From Holophaga sp. (lineage in GTDB: Bacteria > Acidobacteriota > Holophagae > Holophagales > Holophagaceae), in assembly GCA_030691225.1 (NCBI GenBank), contig JAUYES010000337.1, positions 1 to 7,459 on the forward strand: a stretch of 7,459 bases of DNA. Direction: 5' to 3'. The stretch's first letter is position 1; each line of letters begins with the position of its first letter. The notes under the pieces are model-generated. The model was not told the origin of the DNA, did no database searches, and saw only the letters and a program-made list of their open reading frames with translations. Shown here one piece after another: positions 1 through 4,725 of the stretch. The translations under genes were made by a program, and so were the position numbers.

Positions 1-2385
1 AAGAATTCCGCTGACGGCGAGCACAAGGTAGATCGTCCATGCCCACCAGGCTTCCCAGGGTGTTGGAAGAACTTTAAAGGACACCGAGACCGGACCGCTG
101 GGATTGCCCGAGGCATCCCGAGCCCACACTGAAAACGTGTAAGAACCGGATGGAAGAGAAGGGAATTCGCGGGTCCCATCGCGCGTCCACGGTGTGGGTT
201 CCGATTCCAACCCCACCAACTGGGATCGGTAAGTCGTGTCTTCCTCGCGGAAATAGCTCAATAGCGCAAAGGCAAAACTGGCTTTTGGTTTCCTCCAACT
301 TACCTCGAAGGGCCGATTGACGGGGACACTTTCCCCTGAGGCTAGGATGGATTCGAGTTGAAGAGGCTTCGAAAGGCGGTCCGACAGTCCCTCCTTGGGG
401 TCATACATGGCGGCACCTGCCACCGTGCCAGTCCAGAACCTGCCCTTGTGATCCCGAATGGCAGATTTTTGGGTGCAGCCATTGCTCGGAAGTCCGTCGC
501 CCGTGGTGAAGGTTCGGAGGGTAAATGGCTCAGAATTGTCGCCAGTGGGAGTGCGAGGTGTTAGTTGAAAAACACCCCGATGGGTGAATGCGTATACCGG
601 TCCCGATGGGTCCGGAATCACGGAATACACCGTGCAGCCTTCCAGAGCCGGTAAAGGTTCCCACCGGGAAGATGCGGAATCCAGTCGCCGCCGGGCCACG
701 CCATGGAAGCCACCGACCCAGAGCCAAGGTACCCGATCAGAGTCCACCACGGCCTGAATGGCCATGACGCGATTATCGGGAATGCCATCCTTTGGAGTGA
801 AGTGGGACCATTTGCCATCCTGGAGCAAATACACCCCTTGCCCTCGCGTGCCAACCCAGATCCCCGTTCCACCCTTCAGGGCGGGACCTTGATGGATGGC
901 AATCACCGTACCCCAAGAAATATCCTGCGCGCCAGGAAGTGCGAGCCATCGCTCTTTTTCCAACCGAACAATGCCTTTGCGAGTGCCTGCCCAGATCTCC
1001 GGGATACCCGATTCGGTCTGGGTTTCGTGGAGCGTATAGATCCAAGAATCGGGTAGGCCATCCATTGCTCCGTAACGCGTGACTTTGCCGCCTTCCATCC
1101 GAAGAAGCCCACCTCCACGGGTGCCAATCCAGAGGATCGGTAACCCGGACGCCGAGCGTGTCTCCAGAAGAGACAAAATGATCCGATCCGGCACGATGGA
1201 ATCTACCCCGTAATGGATCCATCGCCCGTCGCGGTAGCAGGCCAACCCACCCCCCAAGGTCCCTATCCAGAATCCAGTGCCGAGTTGGCTATCAACCATG
1301 GCGAAAACGAGATTATCGGGCAGCCCCGTTTGTCGGTCGAAGGTGGCCCATCCTCCCCGCGAAAGTCGCACGAGTCCGCCAAAGGTCCCAGCCCAGATCG
1401 TGCGAGCCCCACCGGGAACGGTCTCGATCATCAGGCTGCGCACGGTTCGATTCGGGAAACCCGCATCCATCCCCAATACCTGCCAGCGCCCATTTTCCCG
1501 AAAGGCCAACCCATTTTCTGTGGCCAACCATAACGTGCGGTCCCCCGCGGGAGAAATTGATTCAACAATCTGATTGATTTGGCTTTGGGGAAGGCCATCC
1601 TTGGAACCAAAAGAAGTCCAGCGCTGTCCATTCCATTGCGCCAAGCCTCGGCTCGTTCCCACCCAAAGAAGGGTTTGGCCATCCTTTTCGTGAGTGTCCA
1701 ACAGACTCCCCACTTCGTTGGCGGGAAGCCCGTCGCGCTTTGTAAACCAAGTCCAGGCCCCAGGCCCAACCAGGGCAAGGCCTTTTTCGCTTCCAATCCA
1801 CAAGGCCGCCGCGCCACCACCCGAACTTACGACTTCGCGTAGGGCTATTACCGGGCCGGCGGGTTGCCCGCTCGGGTCAAGAAAGGGCCGCCAGCCACGA
1901 GCATCCCACTGGAATACGCCAGCATCCGTGCCGGCCATGATGGTGCCATCCATTCGCTCGATTAGGCAGCTAACTCGCCCCCTTTGTACGTTTTCAGAGA
2001 CTTCGAAGTTCTCCCACTTGCCATCACGAAACCGGCTAATGCCTCCCTGAGCTAATCCAAACCAGAGGGTGCCATCCGAGGCAGGCAGAATGGATTTCAC
2101 CCAGCCGGTTTGATAGGGGTTCGAGCGAGAGAATTTAGTCCAGGTTCGCCCGTTGTAGCGCGCCGGCCCATCTTGGGTGCCAATCCAAAGGTAGCCATTC
2201 TGATCCTTAGCGAGGGCTTCAACGGAATTTTGCGGAAGGCCATCTTTGTCCGTAAATACCCGCATCGCCGGTCGGCCTGTCTCAGCAATATCCTGGCCAA
2301 TCGCGAAAGTCTGGCTGGCAGCGATACAACTCACGACAAGCCAGAGGGCTCGCAGCAATCCAGTCCAGAACAAAATGAAGTTCAC
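1..2385 (-). CDS. Periplasmic two-propeller sensor protein (regulator propeller + Y_Y_Y + transmembrane start), 3' end outside window
   Basis: This is the N-terminal 795 codons of a membrane sensor, with no stop before the left edge. The GTG start at 2385 follows an AGAGGGGG ribosome-binding site, and no better start lies upstream in frame. Residues 1-29 resemble a signal peptide (core LLRALWLVVSCIAA). Residues 42-665 hold 14 repeats ending in W-I/V/A-G-T-type turns (W67, W108, M150, W196, W241, W286, W331, W373, W419, W465, W510, W556, about Y598, W651), several followed by DGLP-type loops. This is the signature of the regulator-propeller family (Reg_prop). Residues about 674-775 match a Y_Y_Y domain (YRSQLVGLE, then LPSGSYTFSVWARDASGNPSG). 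A hydrophobic helix starts near W779 and runs off the edge. In this family such proteins sense an extracellular or periplasmic ligand and signal through a cytoplasmic histidine kinase, GGDEF or regulator domain. The output domain is not visible here, and the ligand is unknown. The gene sits 48 nt behind the HIT gene and may be co-transcribed. Confidence 0.93.
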   Translation of the reverse strand, partial: MNFILFWTGLLRALWLVVSCIAASQTFAIGQDIAETGRPAMRVFTDKDGLPQNSVEALAKDQNGYLWIGTQDGPARYNGRTWTKFSRSNPYQTGWVKSILPASDGTLWFGLAQGGISRFRDGKWENFEVSENVQRGRVSCLIERMDGTIMAGTDAGVFQWDARGWRPFLDPSGQPAGPVIALREVVSSGGGAAALWIGSEKGLALVGPGAWTWFTKRDGLPANEVGSLLDTHEKDGQTLLWVGTSRGLAQWNGQRWTSFGSKDGLPQSQINQIVESISPAGDRTLWLATENGLAFRENGRWQVLGMDAGFPNRTVRSLMIETVPGGARTIWAGTFGGLVRLSRGGWATFDRQTGLPDNLVFAMVDSQLGTGFWIGTLGGGLACYRDGRWIHYGVDSIVPDRIILSLLETRSASGLPILWIGTRGGGLLRMEGGKVTRYGAMDGLPDSWIYTLHETQTESGIPEIWAGTRKGIVRLEKERWLALPGAQDISWGTVIAIHQGPALKGGTGIWVGTRGQGVYLLQDGKWSHFTPKDGIPDNRVMAIQAVVDSDRVPWLWVGGFHGVARRRLDSASSRWEPLPALEGCTVYSVIPDPSGPVYAFTHRGVFQLTPRTPTGDNSEPFTLRTFTTGDGLPSNGCTQKSAIRDHKGRFWTGTVAGAAMYDPKEGLSDRLSKPLQLESILASGESVPVNRPFEVSWRKPKASFAFALLSYFREEDTTYRSQLVGLESEPTPWTRDGTREFPSLPSGSYTFSVWARDASGNPSGPVSVSFKVLPTPWEAWWAWTIYLVLAVSGIL
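391..2262 (-). repeat. 14 tandem regulator-propeller blade repeats (within the sensor CDS)
   Basis: These are protein-level repeats of about 41-52 residues (mean about 45), each with an aromatic-hydrophobic-G-T turn such as LWIGTQDG, LWVGTSRG or IWAGTRKG, usually followed by G-hydrophobic-x-x-x and a W-x-x-F strand. The count of 14 fits two seven-bladed beta-propellers, the arrangement known for hybrid two-component propeller sensors. The DNA repeats only loosely (recurrent AAGGATGGCCTTCC-like stretches), so this is a diverged internal duplication rather than a recent DNA repeat. Blades 3 (about residue 150) and 13 (about residue 598) are degenerate at the W position. Confidence 0.85.
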
Positions 2386-2388
2386 GTG

Positions 2389-2396
2389 CCCCCTCT
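2389..2396 (-). promoter_or_regulatory. Ribosome-binding site of the sensor gene
   Basis: AGAGGGGG on the minus strand, with the GAGG core 6 nt before the GTG at 2385. It decides the start: there is no ATG or other good initiation site in this frame between the HIT stop codon and 2385. Confidence 0.7.
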
Positions 2397-2408
2397 GAAT
2401 GACTCTTC

Positions 2409-2423
2409 GGTCCAAGTCGGACC
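2409..2423. other. Small perfect inverted repeat in the HIT-sensor gap
   Basis: GGTCC and GGACC arms flank a 5-nt loop in the 48-nt gap between the HIT stop and the sensor start. On the transcribed strand it is followed by GAAGAGTCATTC and not by a U-run, so it is not a canonical intrinsic terminator. It could be a weak mRNA hairpin or chance. Confidence 0.3.
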
Positions 2424-2433
2424 TTTCGAAAAT

Positions 2434-2784
2434 TCAGACCATTTTCCCACCCATGGGGGCGCCCCCGAGCAGGTGGAAATGGAGATGAAACACTGTTTGC
2501 CCAGCATCAGGCCCGCTGTTGACCACCATTCGGTAACCGCTCTCGGCCACGCCTAGATCGCGTGCCAGCTTTTGGCCCACCAGGGTGATTTGTCCGATCA
2601 AGGCCTTGTGCTCCTCCCGTAGGCCGTCCAAACCCGACACATGGGCCTTGGGCACGATCAGCACATGGACGGGCACTTGGGGAGCAATATCCTTGAAGGC
2701 AACCACAAGGTCATCCTCGTAAAGCAGGGTCGAAGGAATCTGCTTCGAGGCGATTTTGCAAAAAATGCAGTTTGGATCCGACAT
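2434..2784 (-). CDS. HIT family (HinT-like) purine nucleoside phosphoramidase / nucleotide-binding protein
   Basis: A complete 116-residue protein, the usual size for bacterial HinT/PKCI-type HIT proteins. The family hydrolyses AMP-lysine and other adenosine phosphoramidates or acyl-adenylates in the cytoplasm. The N-terminus carries CIFCKI (C6, C9), a zinc-ligand pair found in many bacterial members, probably working with H48 and a triad histidine. The substrate-pocket strand reads PQVPVHVLIVPKAH (residues 35-48). GYRMVVNSGPDAGQTVFH leads into the histidine triad H100-x-H102-x-H104, followed by LLGG; the middle histidine H102 is the expected nucleophile. The C-terminus (GAPMGGKMV) differs from the WPPG ending common in the family. 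The ATG at 2784 is preceded by AAAGGGAG at good spacing. The gene starts 18 nt after recD stops, so co-transcription with recBD is likely. A specific physiological substrate cannot be read from the sequence. Confidence 0.95.
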   Translation of the reverse strand: MSDPNCIFCKIASKQIPSTLLYEDDLVVAFKDIAPQVPVHVLIVPKAHVSGLDGLREEHKALIGQITLVGQKLARDLGVAESGYRMVVNSGPDAGQTVFHLHFHLLGGAPMGGKMV

Positions 2785-2790
2785 CGGAGT

Positions 2791-2798
2791 CTCCCTTT
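2791..2798 (-). promoter_or_regulatory. Ribosome-binding site of the HIT gene
   Basis: AAAGGGAG on the minus strand, with the GGGAG core 6 nt upstream of the ATG at 2784. It lies in the 18-nt gap after the recD stop, leaving no room for a separate promoter. Confidence 0.7.
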
Positions 2799-2802
2799 GG
2801 TT

Positions 2803-4725
2803 TTAGCTGGTTTGATCATCGCTCAAGGGATCCAAGCGTTCCGCTAATCCCGAATCCCGTCGAGTGGGATTGTTGGCCGCGAAAGGAATCCGCTCTCGCT
2901 CGGCCGCCAGAATCACGGATTTCTTGGCGCGGGTTAATCCCGTGTAAAGGAGTTCCTTGGTCAAGGCGCGATGGTTGTTCTTCGGTAGGACGATGGCAAC
3001 GCGCGTGTATTCCGAACCCTGGGACTTATGCACGGTCATGGCAAAAGCATGCTCCAACTGGTGCTTCAACTGCTCCAGAGGAAAGGGAACAAAACCCAGC
3101 GCACGGGGGAAGACCGCGGCTTGGCGGACCTGATCCTCGAAGCGCACCTTGAGCACCAGCCCCTGGTCACCGTTGTAGATGCCCCGCCGATAATCATTGG
3201 TGGTCATCAGGATCGGCTCACCGGCGCAAAAAGGGGTCTGCCCCCGGAGCCCATCGCCCGTGAGACGCAGCATCCATTTATGCAGCAGTTCATTGATCGG
3301 CTGGACCCCTCGAAGATCATCCGCCTCCCGTAGGGCGCAGAGAACGCGAAATTGATCAAAGTGATCGAAAAGCGCCTTGAGCAATTCCCCATCGCCTTCT
3401 CCCCAAACTCCGCCTTGGAACGTGAAGATATGTTTGGCCTTGGCCTGAAATCCGGCGAGACCCGTCACTTCCTGGTCGAACCAGCGTTTTAGGAAGGTGG
3501 TCATGCTCACCTGCGAAGGTTCAAATAGTTCCACTTGTTTGAAGGCGAGTTGTTCCAGGCTGGTGCGGCAGTGAATGGGCTCGGCGCCCTCCCATAGACT
3601 TCCCGTGTTGGGGTTATTGATGACTCCGGCCACCGACAAAATGTTGCGCCCATCGGGATCCGCATCGCTCATGCGATAACTCTGAAAGAGCTTGACCCGA
3701 TGCTCCGCCAAGCTCGCGACCATATCCCGAAAGGCGCATCCAGCCTCCACGCTGGGCAGCTGGTCTGCATCTCCCAGCAAGACCAAACGTGCCTCTGGCG
3801 CCAAGGCACCCAAAAGCCGACACATGTGTTCCTGGCTGATCATGGAGGCTTCGTCCACAATCACGACTTTGGCCGAAAGCGCATTGCCAGGGCCATGGCG
3901 GAAGCGCTCCGCTGCCGGATGCCAGGCCAACAGGCGATGCAGGGTTTTAGGCTCCAGGGTGGCCTTGATCAATACTTGGTCGCCTGAATCGGGCTCCTTC
4001 AGATTCTGGAGAGAATTTCGAATCGCCTCGCCCATGCGCTGGGCCGCCTTGCCAGTGGGAGCCGCCAAGGCGATGTCTTCCAGCGTCATGCCCGGCTGTC
4101 GGAGCAGTGCCCGCAAAATGGAAACCACGATAGAAGTCTTGCCGGTGCCAGGCCCGCCCGTTACCAGCGTCAGAGGCGTTTTCAGGGCCATGCCTACCGC
4201 TTGGCGCTGCTCGTTATTCAGGCTGACGGGATCACAGAAGACCTCTTCACCCACGGGTATTACGGTCAGATTTGCCGCCCTTCGAAGGTTGCCGATTTGA
4301 TTGGCCAATTCGCACTCATGGCTATACAGCCGATGGGAATACAGCCAGTCTCCCCAGATAACCAACGGCTTGGCTTCGCCGGGACTTCCCACCAAGGGGG
4401 CCAACGAATCCGCCCCGAGGAAGGATTTCGGCTCGAAGTTCCGCAACCCGAAGGCACGATAAAGCGCCTCCGTGGTGCTGCCTTCGGCGGGGATCAGCGC
4501 CAATCGTGTATGCCCCTGCCCTTGCGCCATTTGAAGCGCAAGGCAGATGGCAAAAAGGCCCTCGCGCTCGGCTTGGCCCAAGCCCCGGGGCAGCCCAGCC
4601 AGTTCCCAGGCCATGACGATCGAGGAGGCCTCCTGGTTCTGTTCCACCACCAAATCGAGCACTTTCGAGGGCAAGGTGGCGGCGGCGGGGTGCAACTTCA
4701 ACATGGGCAGGAACTCGTCAGACAT
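2803..4725 (-). CDS. recD: RecD, 5'-3' SF1 helicase subunit of exodeoxyribonuclease V (RecBCD)
   Basis: RecD is the fast 5'-3' motor of RecBCD, which unwinds and resects double-strand breaks before RecA loading. From the ATG at 4725 the protein is 640 residues, close to the E. coli length (608). An N-terminal domain of about 170 residues (with WLYSHRLYSHECELA) precedes the motor and is expected to contact RecC. Helicase motifs in order: Walker A TGGPGTGKT (189-197, K196), Ia APTGKAAQR (223-231), II VDEAS (290-294), III GDADQLPSVEAG (318-329), IV SYRM (349-352), a TTNDYRRGIYNGDQG segment (508-522), V VHKSQGSE (565-572) and VI LYTGLTRAK (593-601). None appears damaged. An upstream in-frame ATG at 4743 would add six residues, but no Shine-Dalgarno precedes it. 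The ATG at 4725 has a G-run 8 nt upstream and overlaps the recB stop by 8 nt, typical of translational coupling. The HIT gene follows 18 nt downstream. Confidence 0.96.
   Translation of the reverse strand: MSDEFLPMLKLHPAAATLPSKVLDLVVEQNQEASSIVMAWELAGLPRGLGQAEREGLFAICLALQMAQGQGHTRLALIPAEGSTTEALYRAFGLRNFEPKSFLGADSLAPLVGSPGEAKPLVIWGDWLYSHRLYSHECELANQIGNLRRAANLTVIPVGEEVFCDPVSLNNEQRQAVGMALKTPLTLVTGGPGTGKTSIVVSILRALLRQPGMTLEDIALAAPTGKAAQRMGEAIRNSLQNLKEPDSGDQVLIKATLEPKTLHRLLAWHPAAERFRHGPGNALSAKVVIVDEASMISQEHMCRLLGALAPEARLVLLGDADQLPSVEAGCAFRDMVASLAEHRVKLFQSYRMSDADPDGRNILSVAGVINNPNTGSLWEGAEPIHCRTSLEQLAFKQVELFEPSQVSMTTFLKRWFDQEVTGLAGFQAKAKHIFTFQGGVWGEGDGELLKALFDHFDQFRVLCALREADDLRGVQPINELLHKWMLRLTGDGLRGQTPFCAGEPILMTTNDYRRGIYNGDQGLVLKVRFEDQVRQAAVFPRALGFVPFPLEQLKHQLEHAFAMTVHKSQGSEYTRVAIVLPKNNHRALTKELLYTGLTRAKKSVILAAERERIPFAANNPTRRDSGLAERLDPLSDDQTS
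4718..4725 (-). promoter_or_regulatory. recB/recD stop-start overlap (ATGTCTGA)
   Basis: The recB TGA (4720-4718) sits inside the first codons of recD, whose ATG is at 4725-4723. Overlaps of this kind commonly couple translation of subunits needed in fixed ratio, here two motors of one complex. A run of six Gs at 4734-4739 is the only Shine-Dalgarno-like element and is not a strong one, which fits dependence on ribosomes arriving from recB. Confidence 0.6.

Noticed and set aside
773..1222. 149-codon minus-strand open frame and several smaller ones in 74-1820
   Set aside because: They are in other frames than the propeller frame, which is open throughout and carries the repeats; these are shadows.
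2386..2433. Separate promoter or intrinsic terminator between HIT and the sensor
   Set aside because: No well-spaced -35/-10 pair is visible, and the GGTCC/GGACC hairpin has no following U-run on the transcribed strand.
2110..2556. 148-codon plus-strand open frame spanning the HIT end and the sensor start
   Set aside because: It runs across two minus-strand genes with clear family motifs and has no motif of its own.
3692..4300. 202-codon plus-strand open frame
   Set aside because: Antisense to the RecD motor domain, including Walker A and B; low-complexity Ser/Arg/Ala composition with no domain signature.
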